DNA from: Jatrophihabitans telluris
GTDB taxonomy: Bacteria > Actinomycetota > Actinomycetes > Mycobacteriales > Jatrophihabitantaceae
Reading direction: 5' to 3'
Assembly: GCF_023516435.1 (NCBI RefSeq)
Contig: NZ_CP097332.1
Coordinates: 1,054,001 to 1,118,000 of the forward strand
Length of the DNA stretch: 64,000 nt
Positions 42,261-50,846 of this stretch are shown here, piece by piece (within the stretch, counting starts at the first letter, position 1; each line of letters begins with the position of its first letter). The translations under genes and the position numbers were made by a program. A model generated the notes under the pieces. The model was given only the letters and a program-made list of their open reading frames with translations. It made no database searches and was not told the origin of the DNA.

Positions 42261-42992
42261 ATGGCCACAGCAACCGCCGCCCCGCTGGACGAGTTCCGGA
42301 TGATCTGGGATCGGACCCCTCCGATGTCCCGCGACCGGCAGCACCGGCTGGGCACCGCGCAGATCGCCCGCGCGGCGTTCGCCTTGGCCGAGGACGAGAG
42401 TCTCCAGGCCATCTCGGTGAAACGGGTCGCAGCCCGGCTGGGCGTGCCCGGTAACCGGATGGAGCAGTACCTGCAATCCCGCGACGAACTGCTCGACATC
42501 ATGCTCGAGGCGGCCCTGGCCGAGATCGAGATACCCGAGCTTGATCTGCGTGGGCTGGCCGTGGCCACCCACCAGGCCGTCCAGGCTCATCCGTGGCTGG
42601 TCGAGCTGATCGGCTCGCGGACGCCGAGCGGGCCGGCCGGTCTGCGCTTCGTCGAGACCGCGCTCCGGCTGTTGGTCGACGAGGGCCTGAGCCTGCCGGA
42701 CGCGGCCCAGCTGCTCGACACCCTCCTGGCCTTCGTGGCGGGATCGGTGCGGGTCCAGCGACGCAGCCGCACGGCACCTTCCCCGGCTCAGCTGAACGTC
42801 CGCGCGCGTTATCTCATGGACACCGTCTCCGATGAGCAATACCCCTATCTGACCGAGCTCTTCTCCGCCGCGCACTCTGTGTCCCCCGCTGAATCGTTCG
42901 CTCGCGGGCTGGACCTGGTCCTAGGCGGGATCGCTGCTCGGGTGCCCACCGGTGACCGGGGGGCACCACCGGAGGCCGGGAGTTTCCCATGA
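42261..42992 (+). CDS. TetR-like transcriptional regulator
   Basis: A 243-residue regulator with an N-terminal TetR-type helix-turn-helix (about residues 30-80): IARAAFALAEDESLQAISVK, RVAARLGVPGNRMEQYLQSR, DELLDIMLEAALAEI. The C-terminal domain resembles the TetR_C group (ARGLDLVLGGIAA at the end). AAGGAG precedes the ATG. It opens an operon with the proline-rich membrane protein, DUF4397 protein and sortase, located after the giant surface protein and its terminator; it may control this surface locus (inference). Confidence 0.82.
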   Translation: MATATAAPLDEFRMIWDRTPPMSRDRQHRLGTAQIARAAFALAEDESLQAISVKRVAARLGVPGNRMEQYLQSRDELLDIMLEAALAEIEIPELDLRGLAVATHQAVQAHPWLVELIGSRTPSGPAGLRFVETALRLLVDEGLSLPDAAQLLDTLLAFVAGSVRVQRRSRTAPSPAQLNVRARYLMDTVSDEQYPYLTELFSAAHSVSPAESFARGLDLVLGGIAARVPTGDRGAPPEAGSFP

Positions 42993-44284
42993 GCTCCGGG
43001 CCGGGCACCCGAGCCCCCTCCGACGACCCTGATTTTCCGGACAACCGGATCCAGATCAAGGTCGGTCGCCGGGCGGTGGACGCCGCGGTGCTCGATCGGC
43101 TGGCCAGCGCCCCGCGGCGGCGCCGGTTCCGCGTGGTCATTCCGCCCGTCCCGGAAGGGGACATCGTCGCTCCGCCTCGGGACGACCTGCTCGCGGAACT
43201 GACGGGCGCAGGCCCGACGCCAGATCCGATTCCGGAGCCGACGCCAGCGCCCATTCTGGAGCCGGCGCCGGCGCTGCGCTCCGTACCGGATCTGCCGCCG
43301 AGTCCACAGCCGAGTCCGCAGCCGACTGCACAGCCGAGTCCCCAGCCGAGTCCCCAGCCGAGTCCCCAGCCGTCCCCGCCCCCGCCGCCGGGACCTGCGC
43401 TGCCACCGCCACCGCATGCCGCGCCGAGCCCGGCGCCCGTGGCGCGCAATCCGCGCCGCCGCTGGCCCCTGGCGCTGGCCGTCGCCGCCTTCGCCTGCTC
43501 GGTTGCGGTTCCGATTGCCCTGAAGTTGCAGGGGAATTCTCACCCGCGAACGATCACCGCACCACCGGTGTCGACGACCGTTCCGGTCAACCCCGCGAAC
43601 GCGAGGCTGACGGCGATGATGACATGGGCCCGTACCTACCTGCCTGCGGAGGCGGTGATCGTCACCGACCGGACCACGGTCGCGGCGCTGCGTTCCAGCG
43701 GGTTCACCCAGAGCTGGAGTTTCGCCTCGGCGGCCACCATTCCGCTGGCCTCCATCGACTATCTCTTCGACGTTCCGGGTCGCGATTCCTCGGCCCAGCA
43801 CACCCACCTGTTCGACAAGTCGTTGCCGCTGGCCATCTTCGGAACCGACCGGTACGCCCCGACGGTGCGTGAGATCTTTCCCAACGGCGTCGCCGCCGAA
43901 CGCGCGGACCTCAGGACCGACACGACGCTGCGCAAGCAGGGCGGCCAGGAGCTGCTGCTCAACGCCAACGTGCAGACCGACGGGGCCACCCGGTCCGCGC
44001 TGGCCGCCGGACGGATCGACCTTCGGGTGCAGAATGTCCTGACGGTACTGGGTGGAACGGATCTGATCACGGTGTCCGATCCCACGGTGGACGTCGCCGA
44101 GCACCGGGCCGGACTGCCGATTCGCTCGGTGGTCATCGCCACCAGCGACCCGCAATTGATCCAGAGCACCCTGGCCTCGATGATCGCACCGTACCGGCCC
44201 TCGGAAGTCACCACGATCTCCCAGCACAAGGTCCGGCTCACCTGGGATCCGGCCATCGCCCCCATCGTCGCGGTCGGTGGCTGA
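42989..44284 (+). CDS. Single-pass membrane protein with Pro-rich linker, unknown function
   Basis: A 431-residue protein with a cytoplasmic N-terminus (residues 1-70, charged, with IQIKVGRRAVDAAVLDRLA), a long Pro/Ser/Gln linker with repeated PSPQ units (about 75-150), one transmembrane helix (about 158-180), and an extracytoplasmic domain of about 250 residues containing WARTYLPAEAVIVTDRTTVA and a C-terminal LTWDPAIAPIVAV. This outer domain has the look of a periplasmic-binding-like or glycosyltransferase-39-associated fold, but I do not recognise it. It overlaps the TetR stop (ATGA), so it is coupled to the regulator and may be a membrane sensor or surface-assembly component. Confidence 0.7.
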   Translation: MSSGPGTRAPSDDPDFPDNRIQIKVGRRAVDAAVLDRLASAPRRRRFRVVIPPVPEGDIVAPPRDDLLAELTGAGPTPDPIPEPTPAPILEPAPALRSVPDLPPSPQPSPQPTAQPSPQPSPQPSPQPSPPPPPGPALPPPPHAAPSPAPVARNPRRRWPLALAVAAFACSVAVPIALKLQGNSHPRTITAPPVSTTVPVNPANARLTAMMTWARTYLPAEAVIVTDRTTVAALRSSGFTQSWSFASAATIPLASIDYLFDVPGRDSSAQHTHLFDKSLPLAIFGTDRYAPTVREIFPNGVAAERADLRTDTTLRKQGGQELLLNANVQTDGATRSALAAGRIDLRVQNVLTVLGGTDLITVSDPTVDVAEHRAGLPIRSVVIATSDPQLIQSTLASMIAPYRPSEVTTISQHKVRLTWDPAIAPIVAVGG

Positions 44285-44363
44285 TGGGCCGCCACGGCTG
44301 GACGGTGCCGGGGAATCAGCGTCCGCACACCCTGAATATTCCTACCTGGCAAGGAGTTCACTG

Positions 44364-45296
44364 ATGTCGCCTTCGCTGTGTTCCCGGACTTGGGCGGCGG
44401 TCAGCGCGGCCACCCTGACGATGCTCGTCACCGCCGCGGGTGTGCTCGGCGTGGCCGGCTCGGCCTCGGCCGAGCCGCTGGCCCCGGCCAAGGCGTCCGA
44501 TGCGGTCATCCGTGCGGCCCACTTCTCACCGACGACCCCGGGGGTGGACGTCTACCTCAGCCCGTTCTCGGGCAGTCCGAGCCGCCAGGTCTGGCTGAGC
44601 AACGTTCGCTACGGCGCCGTCAGCTCCTACCAGGCCCTGACGCCGGGTGTCTACACCGTGGCGATGCGTCCCGCGGGCGCGTCACCGACGAGCAAGGCGG
44701 TTCTGAGCTGGACCCTGAACGCCAAGTCGGGAACGGCCTACACCGTCGCCGGCGTGGGCGCCGGTTCCTCCGTGCGCGGCGTGGTGATCTCCGACGACCT
44801 GTCCACGCCGCCGGCCGGCCGGGGACGGGTTCGGGTCATCCAGGCCGCCAGCCGGGCGCCGGTGGCCAAGGTCTCCTCAACCGACGGCACGGTCATCGCA
44901 CCGGACGCGCGCTTCGCCACCGTCACCCAGTACGCGACCCTGCCGGCCGGCTCCTGGCAGGTGGAGGCGGTCTCGGCGTCCACGCCGACGGTGAAGGCCG
45001 TGACCCCGGTGTCCATCCGCAGTGGGCAGATCACCTCGATCCTCGTGCTGGACGGCAAGAGTGCCGGCATCACCATGCGGACCTTGCTGGACTCGTCCTC
45101 CTCCGGCACCTTGCCCATCGATGCCGTGCCCGCCGGGGCCGGCGGAACGGCCGTCCAACTGGTCCACCGGGGCGCCTCGCCGGTCGCAAAAGCCCTTGTC
45201 ATGCTCATGATCCTCGCTGCGGTGGCCACGATGTGGTGGCTCGACGGCAGGGTCCGCACACGCTGGTCCGCCCGCCATGTCCGCGCACTCGGCTGA
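44364..45296 (+). CDS. DUF4397 domain exported protein
   Basis: A 310-residue secreted protein with a signal peptide ending near ASAEP (residue about 37), two DUF4397-type beta-rich halves (AVIRAAHFSPTTPGVDVYLS and GRVRVIQAASRAPVAKVS), and a C-terminal transmembrane helix followed by RTRWSARHVRAL. DUF4397 proteins of actinobacteria are often encoded next to class F sortases, as here. No clear LPxTG-like motif is visible, so anchoring may be by the helix itself. ATG chosen with AAGGAG upstream. The end overlaps the sortase start by 20 bases. Confidence 0.9.
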   Translation: MSPSLCSRTWAAVSAATLTMLVTAAGVLGVAGSASAEPLAPAKASDAVIRAAHFSPTTPGVDVYLSPFSGSPSRQVWLSNVRYGAVSSYQALTPGVYTVAMRPAGASPTSKAVLSWTLNAKSGTAYTVAGVGAGSSVRGVVISDDLSTPPAGRGRVRVIQAASRAPVAKVSSTDGTVIAPDARFATVTQYATLPAGSWQVEAVSASTPTVKAVTPVSIRSGQITSILVLDGKSAGITMRTLLDSSSSGTLPIDAVPAGAGGTAVQLVHRGASPVAKALVMLMILAAVATMWWLDGRVRTRWSARHVRALG

Positions 45297-46050
45297 ACCG
45301 TCCGGCGGCCGCCGACCAGGCCTGCCGACGGTCGGTGGTATCCATCTGCTGCTGCTGATCGCGGTCTTCTCCGGCCTGGTCGCACTGACTGCGGTCATGT
45401 TGTTCACCGGCAACCCGCAGCCTGACGACGGCGCCTCGACCGTCGGAATGACGTTGCCCGCGCTCCAGTCCCACACGCCGACGATCCGCCCGCTGTCGGT
45501 CTCGCCGGACCTCACCACCTCGGCGGGTGCGTCTCATCTGAGCGAGACGCCGCTGACCATTCCGGTTGCACCGCCCACCGTCGCGCCGGCCAGACCCGGC
45601 CTGCCGGTCCTGGTCTCGGTGCCACGGCTGCAGATCCGCAGCTCGCTGCAGGCACTCGGTCTGCTCAGCGACGGCACGCTGCAGGCTCCCACCGAGTACG
45701 CACGCGCGGGCTGGTACGCCAAGGGAATCCGGCCCGGTGCGGTCGGTCCGGCCATCATCGCCGGTCACGTGGATTCGGTGTCCGGGCCGGCGGTGTTCTT
45801 CGCCCTCAGCCAGGCGCGGGTGGGTGATGACGTGGTGGTGACCGACGATCGCGGGGCGACACGCCACTTCACGGTCGTCACGATTGCTCGCTACGCCAAG
45901 GCGTCCTTTCCCACCGATGCGGTCTACGGCCCGAGCCCGTTGCCCGTTGTCCGCCTCATCACCTGCACGGGCGATTTCGACGTGAGCAAGGGCAGTTACC
46001 TGGACAACCTCGTGGTGACCGCCGAGCTCCGCCGGCCCCGCGCCGGGTAG
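45277..46050 (+). CDS. Class F sortase
   Basis: A 257-residue transpeptidase that would attach surface proteins to the cell envelope. After a cytoplasmic N-terminus and one transmembrane helix (about 22-44) comes a Pro/Thr-rich linker and the sortase barrel (about 108-255). Catalytic His164 is in IIAGHVDSVSGP and Cys230 in RLITCTGDFD; the segments VPRLQIRSSLQALGLL, ARAGWYAKGIRPG and KASFPTDAVYGP are class F hallmarks. The strand where the catalytic Arg normally lies reads YLDNLVV, so the Arg is not obvious. Translationally coupled to the DUF4397 gene; convergent with the ThuA-like gene. Confidence 0.9.
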   Translation: MSAHSAEPSGGRRPGLPTVGGIHLLLLIAVFSGLVALTAVMLFTGNPQPDDGASTVGMTLPALQSHTPTIRPLSVSPDLTTSAGASHLSETPLTIPVAPPTVAPARPGLPVLVSVPRLQIRSSLQALGLLSDGTLQAPTEYARAGWYAKGIRPGAVGPAIIAGHVDSVSGPAVFFALSQARVGDDVVVTDDRGATRHFTVVTIARYAKASFPTDAVYGPSPLPVVRLITCTGDFDVSKGSYLDNLVVTAELRRPRAG

Positions 46051-46051
46051 C

Positions 46052-46735
46052 TCACCCGGCGGCATCAGCCGATCCGGCGGCCCAGCGCGCCTCGGCTTGC
46101 ACGAACGCGCGAAAGGCGGGCTCGGCCCAGGTCGAGTCGGTGTGCCCGGGAGTCAGCACGGCCACCCGGCCCGCGCGTTGGCGACGACGCCAGCCGGCCG
46201 GCTGCACCTCGTCCTCGCTGGGCTCGATCGGATGTCCTGCCAGTTGTTCCGGCTGAGGTCCCGGCCACCGCAGCGAGGCGGTGAGCTCGGCCGTCACGTC
46301 GGTGAGCTCGATCCGGTAGAACTCATCCGTCAACCCGAGCGGCTCTCCCCGCTCGATGCCGGCGCCGAGCAAGGTCACGGCGTCGATGGGTGGATGATCG
46401 ATGAACCTCCCGCCGATGAGCGCGTGGATCAACGGCGCCTGCTGATACCCGACGGTGCCCGAATGCAGTACCAGCAGGCCTCCTCCCGACTCCACGAAGC
46501 GGACCAGCGCCGAGCCCGCCTCCGGCCCGCGCAACCACGGTGTCTCGTCCTGGTCACCGAGGTGGTTTCCCTTGGCCAGGATCACCAGGTCGCAGTCGGT
46601 GGGCAGATCGGTCAGTGCATCAGCCGTTCCGCCGGGCCATCGCAGGTCCAGCCCGGACAGGCCGCGCAGAAAAGCCGAAACCCGCTTGGTGGGGTGCCAG
46701 GGATCACCGACGAGCGCCAGTGCGCGCACGGTCAC
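46052..46735 (-). CDS. ThuA-like domain protein
   Basis: A 227-residue protein of the ThuA (trehalose utilisation) type, a glutamine-amidotransferase-like fold lacking known activity in this group. Features are the strand DCDLVILAKGNHLG, the segment VRFVESGGGLLVLHSGTVGY, GGRFIDHPPIDAV, and the late AVLTPGHTDSTW. In other bacteria ThuA-like proteins act in disaccharide or keto-sugar metabolism. GTG start overlapping the stop of the FUSC-like gene, hence an operon. Its stop is one base from the convergent sortase stop. Confidence 0.82.
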   Translation of the reverse strand: MTVRALALVGDPWHPTKRVSAFLRGLSGLDLRWPGGTADALTDLPTDCDLVILAKGNHLGDQDETPWLRGPEAGSALVRFVESGGGLLVLHSGTVGYQQAPLIHALIGGRFIDHPPIDAVTLLGAGIERGEPLGLTDEFYRIELTDVTAELTASLRWPGPQPEQLAGHPIEPSEDEVQPAGWRRRQRAGRVAVLTPGHTDSTWAEPAFRAFVQAEARWAAGSADAAG

Positions 46736-49080
46736 GGCACCATCCTCGCAAATCGCGATCCCGCGACGGCGGTCCGGGCGGGCCCGGCAATGCTGTGCTG
46801 CAACCGGCGCGCGGCGTCCAGATGCTCGGCCGTCCAGATCATCCGTACCGCGGTGGGGCTCGCGGTTCCGTCCGCGGCCGCCAGGTCGTGCCGGACCGCC
46901 TCGACCAGCCGGGCGTCGGCGCGCTTGTCGTGGCCCTGCGGATCCGGCGGGGGCCCGTCCCCGAGCAGACTGGCGGCCAGCCGGTCGTACCAGTCGCGAA
47001 CCTGCTCGGCCGCGAGCCGCAGTTGCTTGCGCGCCACCGCGCGGTCTCCGTCGGGTTCGCCCTCATCACGCTGCCACAGGTCCAGCACGGCATCAGCCGC
47101 CAGCCGCAAGCCGGCAACGCCGGTCACCAGGCTGGTGACCTCGGACAGCGGTAGCGGCTTGGCGCCACGCTCGGCGAGGTAACCGCGGAAGGTGTCGTCG
47201 AGCCGGCGGGAGGCCGCGGCGGCGCGCACCGCCTCGGCGCTCGGGCCTGCCGTGCGGGCTGGGCCCGCGGCTGGGTCGCAGCGTTGCAGGCCGAACTCCA
47301 CGGCGTCGACCAGGTATTGGGCGCTGTCGACGTAGGCCTCGGCCAGGGCCCTTCGCAACGCGGCCCTGGCGCCTCGCGGCCAGAACAGCAACCCGACGGC
47401 CAGGCTGATGGCGCAGCCGAGCGCGATGTCCTCGACCCGCAGCAGGCCGATTCGCCAGCCGGCCGGTTGAATGATGTTGAACAGGATGACCAGGGTGAGC
47501 GTGAAGGCGGCCTGGCCGGCCGCGAACGAGATCGCCGCCGGCGCGACGCCGGCGAGCAGGATCGCGATCGGCAGCAGGACCCACAGCACGGTCGGGCTGG
47601 TGCCGATGACGGCCAGCAGCACGGCGCCGATCACGAACCCGGCCACCGTTCCGAGGAGTCCACGCAGGACGTTCTGGCCGGTGTTCAGCGCGTTGGACCG
47701 CAGGACCGACAGGGTGCCCAGCACGACCCAGAAGGAGTGCTGGACGCCGGTGCGGTTGGCGATGAAGACCGCCAGGCCGAGGCCGACGGCCCCCCTGATG
47801 CTGTTGTGCAACCAGACCGAGTGCCGCTCGACGTGGGCACCGGCCCGTTCACCCGCCGAGGCGAGCGTGCCGCCGATGCCGGCGGGTTGCCGCCCGAGCA
47901 ACCGCTCCAGCCAGCCACGGCGTTCGGCCGCCGCGGTCAGGTCGATGTTGCGGGCGATCTGGCCGACGGCGTAGCTCAACTCCTGCGCCCGGAAGCTCGG
48001 GTCGAGCGCGCTCACGAACTCCAGCTCGTCGGATTCGAGCTCGCCGGACCCCCGCGGGTCGGTCCGCGCCGTGGCGGCCGGCAACCGGCGCACCGGCAGG
48101 GTGGTGGTCGCGGAGCGCTCGACGGCGGTCACGGCGTGTTCCAGCGCCTTCGTCGCCTGATGCAGCGCGTCGGGCCCGGTGCTGCTTGCTCCGATTGCTC
48201 CGAGCAGATCCGCGCCACGATCGAGCACGTCGGCGGCGGCCAGCTTGACCGCGCAGGCAGGGCGCCGGGTGGGGCTGTCGGGCCGCGGACCCGGCATCGA
48301 GTCGGCCTGCACCACGATGCTCTGCAGCCAGTTCAGCTCGTCCACGAGCCGCACCAGCGATCGCGCCCCGGTGGACAGGCCGGTCGGCCGGTACGGAGTG
48401 GCGAGGAAGTTGCGGTGCACGGCGGCCACCGCGTCGGAGGCGGCGGCGATGTTCTGGCGACGGTCCTCGGCCAGGATCTCCAGGTCCGGCTGGTCGCCGG
48501 CCAATGCGAACGCGACGTCGGCTCGTAGTCGCTGGGCCAGGGCTCGGCAGGCCACGATGGTCGGCTGGCGCAGCGCGTCACGGGCGGGAGCGGGCCACAA
48601 CAGCGCGATCGCCAACCACGACACCGCTGAGGCCATCGCCCAACCCGCGAGGCGGTCCGGGATGGCCGACGCGGCGCCGGGCAAGGACACCGGCAGGATG
48701 AAGGCCAGCAGTAGGGAGGTGGTCGCCCCGGCGAGCACAGAGCTGACCACACCCGAGAAGAGCACCGCGAAGCCGACGACCGTCATGGAGGCGGCGGCCA
48801 GCCACACCGACCGGGAAGCCAGGGTGGCCAGGCACACCAGCACCGCGCCGGCGACCGACAGCGCCACCTGGGCCTGCAGCCGTTCGCGCATCGGGCCGGA
48901 GAAGTCAACGAGCAACAGCAGCGCGAACGAGCCGAACGCGGCGAAGGTCGCCACCTCACCGTTGCCGATCACCTGGGTGCCCAGCGCGAACAAGCTCGGC
49001 ATCACGATCGCGGTCCGGGTGGCACGTCGCAGCGCCGAGTATCCCGGGTCGTGTGTGGACAGCCAGTCGAGCAACGACAT
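46732..49080 (-). CDS. FUSC-family (aromatic acid exporter-like) membrane protein
   Basis: A 782-residue membrane protein with two hydrophobic bundles. The N-terminal half (about residues 15-165) and the C-terminal bundle (about 375-540) each have five to six helices, separated and followed by cytoplasmic helical domains, as in FUSC/YccS-like and aromatic-acid-exporter proteins. Recognisable is the second bundle with SFWVVLGTLSVLRSNALNTG and VLRGLLGTVAGFVIGAVLL. It probably exports organic acids or relieves a toxic metabolite. The start was placed at the ATG six bases after GAGG; two other in-frame ATGs lie one and four codons upstream. Confidence 0.83.
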   Translation of the reverse strand: MSLLDWLSTHDPGYSALRRATRTAIVMPSLFALGTQVIGNGEVATFAAFGSFALLLLVDFSGPMRERLQAQVALSVAGAVLVCLATLASRSVWLAAASMTVVGFAVLFSGVVSSVLAGATTSLLLAFILPVSLPGAASAIPDRLAGWAMASAVSWLAIALLWPAPARDALRQPTIVACRALAQRLRADVAFALAGDQPDLEILAEDRRQNIAAASDAVAAVHRNFLATPYRPTGLSTGARSLVRLVDELNWLQSIVVQADSMPGPRPDSPTRRPACAVKLAAADVLDRGADLLGAIGASSTGPDALHQATKALEHAVTAVERSATTTLPVRRLPAATARTDPRGSGELESDELEFVSALDPSFRAQELSYAVGQIARNIDLTAAAERRGWLERLLGRQPAGIGGTLASAGERAGAHVERHSVWLHNSIRGAVGLGLAVFIANRTGVQHSFWVVLGTLSVLRSNALNTGQNVLRGLLGTVAGFVIGAVLLAVIGTSPTVLWVLLPIAILLAGVAPAAISFAAGQAAFTLTLVILFNIIQPAGWRIGLLRVEDIALGCAISLAVGLLFWPRGARAALRRALAEAYVDSAQYLVDAVEFGLQRCDPAAGPARTAGPSAEAVRAAAASRRLDDTFRGYLAERGAKPLPLSEVTSLVTGVAGLRLAADAVLDLWQRDEGEPDGDRAVARKQLRLAAEQVRDWYDRLAASLLGDGPPPDPQGHDKRADARLVEAVRHDLAAADGTASPTAVRMIWTAEHLDAARRLQHSIAGPARTAVAGSRFARMVP

Positions 49081-49278
49081 CATGGGCCTCATGGTCCGAC
49101 AGCATGGTGGGCGGGAGGGACGTCCGGTGGACGTAGCCGGGGTTCGGACGCCGGCTCCCGGAATTCGTACCTCGCTGGGATCATCATTGGCCATCGGTAC
49201 CTGGCACGGCAACGTCACCGGTGACGTGCCCGTACGTCGGGGCCGCGGCATTGACCAGGGCGGCGCGCTCGGGTCAGA

Positions 49279-49307
49279 CTGTCAAAGTTGTCTAGTCCAT
49301 TTATGCT
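49279..49307 (+). promoter_or_regulatory. Promoter of the nagZ-murQ operon
   Basis: CTGTCA (-35) and TATGCT (-10) are spaced by 17 bases, with a DasR-like site between them. GGAG lies seven bases before the GTG start. The mRNA leader would be very short. Confidence 0.5.
49286..49301. promoter_or_regulatory. DasR-responsive element (dre)-like operator before nagZ
   Basis: AGTTGTCTAGTCCATT matches the core TGGTCTAGACCA of DasR sites at 10 of 12 positions. It lies between the -35 and -10 of the predicted promoter, so a bound repressor would block RNA polymerase. DasR is a GntR-family GlcNAc-6-phosphate sensor. Confidence 0.68.
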
Positions 49308-49319
49308 CGGAGCCACCCT

Positions 49320-50846
49320 GTGACGATCGATCCGGACATTCGCCGGCTGACCCTGTCCACGCTGTTGCTCAGCTTCGTCGGCCCGGTGCCACCGAACTGG
49401 TTGCTCGACGCGCTGGCCGATGGTCTTGGCGGGGTCGTGTTGTTCGGCTCGAACCTGGGCGAGGGATCAGCGGTAGCGCGCCTGACCGGGACGCTGCGTT
49501 CGGCCGCGGGCGGCCGGGCGCTCGTGCTGGCGATCGACGAAGAAGGCGGGGAGGTCACTCGCCTGGACACCGGTCGGGGCAGTGCCTCACCCGGAGCCGG
49601 AGCGCTCGGTCACCTCGATGAGCCGGCCACCACCGAGGCGGTCTACGCGGCGATCGGGCAGCGGATGTCCGAGGCGGGACTGACCTTGGACCTGGCGCCG
49701 GTCGCGGACGTGAACTCCGATCCAGGTAATCCGGTGATCGGGCTCCGCTCCTTCAGTGCCGATCCGCACGTCGCGGCCCGGCACGTGGCGGCAGCGGTGC
49801 GCGGTCTGCAATCGAGCGGGATCGCCGCCTGTCTGAAGCACTTTCCCGGCCACGGGGCCACCGCGACGGATTCCCATCACGAGGTCGCGGTGCTGAAGCG
49901 GACCCGAGCCGAACTGGCCGACACCGAATTGGTCCCGTTCCGCGCGGGCATCGAAGCGGGGGCACGAGCGGTCATGACCGGCCACCTGCTGGTGCCCGAC
50001 CTCGACGCGGACCGGTTGGCGACGGTGAGCCCGGTGATCACCACCGATCTCCTCCGCGGCGAACTGGGCTTCGACGGGACCGTGTTCACCGATGCACTGG
50101 AAATGCGCGCCGTGTCGGCGAACCTCGGCATGGTCGAGGGTTTCGTCCAAGCGCTGATCGCCGGCGCGGACGCCGTCGAGACCGGTGCGCTCGACTACCC
50201 CGAACTGGTCTCGGCCCTCCCGGCGGCTGCGGCTGCCGCGCTCGACGAGGGTCGCCTGTCGGAGAAGCGACTGGCCGACGCGGCCGAGCGCACATCACAC
50301 CTTGCCTCGCTCACGCCGCCCTCGCTCACGCCGCCCTCGCGCGAACCGCTCTCGGCTAGCGGGCCGGGCGCCCTGGCCGCCGAGCCGGACGCGCTCGCCG
50401 ACCGTTGCCTGCAGGTGCTGGGCACGGTGCCCACGCTGCGGCGCCCGCTGGTGATCGAGTGCCGTACGCCCGGCGGCATGGCCTCCGGTGAGCTTCCGTG
50501 GTCGCTCGGCCGGCCCCTGAGCGCGCTGCTGAGCGGCACCGACACCGTCGAGGTCACCGAGTCCAGCGACGTGGCGGCGATAGCGCGCCGGGCCGCCGGC
50601 CGCGACCTCGTCGTGCTCGTGCGCGACGTGCTCGGCCAACCCTGGCAGCGACGAATCCTCGCCCTCGCCGGCGAACCGGCCGCGGGGTTCGGCGGCGACC
50701 AGGATCGGTCGCGCGCGGTGTGCGTGGTCGATGCCGGGTGGCCGAGCCAGACCTTCGACGCGGCCGCGCTCATCCGAACCCGTGGTGTCTCGCCGGGTCT
50801 GCTCGCGGCCGCGGCGCGCCTGTTGGCCGGCGGTGGTGCCCGATGA
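49320..50846 (+). CDS. nagZ: Beta-N-acetylhexosaminidase, GH3 (NagZ-type)
   Basis: A 508-residue glycoside hydrolase of family 3 that releases N-acetylglucosamine from muropeptide fragments or chitin oligomers. There is no signal peptide, so it acts in the cytoplasm. Diagnostic are AIDEEGGEVTRL, KHFPGHGATATDSHHEV (the NagZ Asp-His dyad loop, residues 173-189) and the nucleophile D258 in TVFTDALEMRAV. Residues about 340-508 form an extra C-terminal domain absent from short NagZ enzymes; before it is a duplicated SLTPP pentapeptide. GTG start with GGAG upstream. Coupled to murQ by an ATGA overlap; a DasR-like operator controls both. Confidence 0.92.
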   Translation: MTIDPDIRRLTLSTLLLSFVGPVPPNWLLDALADGLGGVVLFGSNLGEGSAVARLTGTLRSAAGGRALVLAIDEEGGEVTRLDTGRGSASPGAGALGHLDEPATTEAVYAAIGQRMSEAGLTLDLAPVADVNSDPGNPVIGLRSFSADPHVAARHVAAAVRGLQSSGIAACLKHFPGHGATATDSHHEVAVLKRTRAELADTELVPFRAGIEAGARAVMTGHLLVPDLDADRLATVSPVITTDLLRGELGFDGTVFTDALEMRAVSANLGMVEGFVQALIAGADAVETGALDYPELVSALPAAAAAALDEGRLSEKRLADAAERTSHLASLTPPSLTPPSREPLSASGPGALAAEPDALADRCLQVLGTVPTLRRPLVIECRTPGGMASGELPWSLGRPLSALLSGTDTVEVTESSDVAAIARRAAGRDLVVLVRDVLGQPWQRRILALAGEPAAGFGGDQDRSRAVCVVDAGWPSQTFDAAALIRTRGVSPGLLAAAARLLAGGGAR

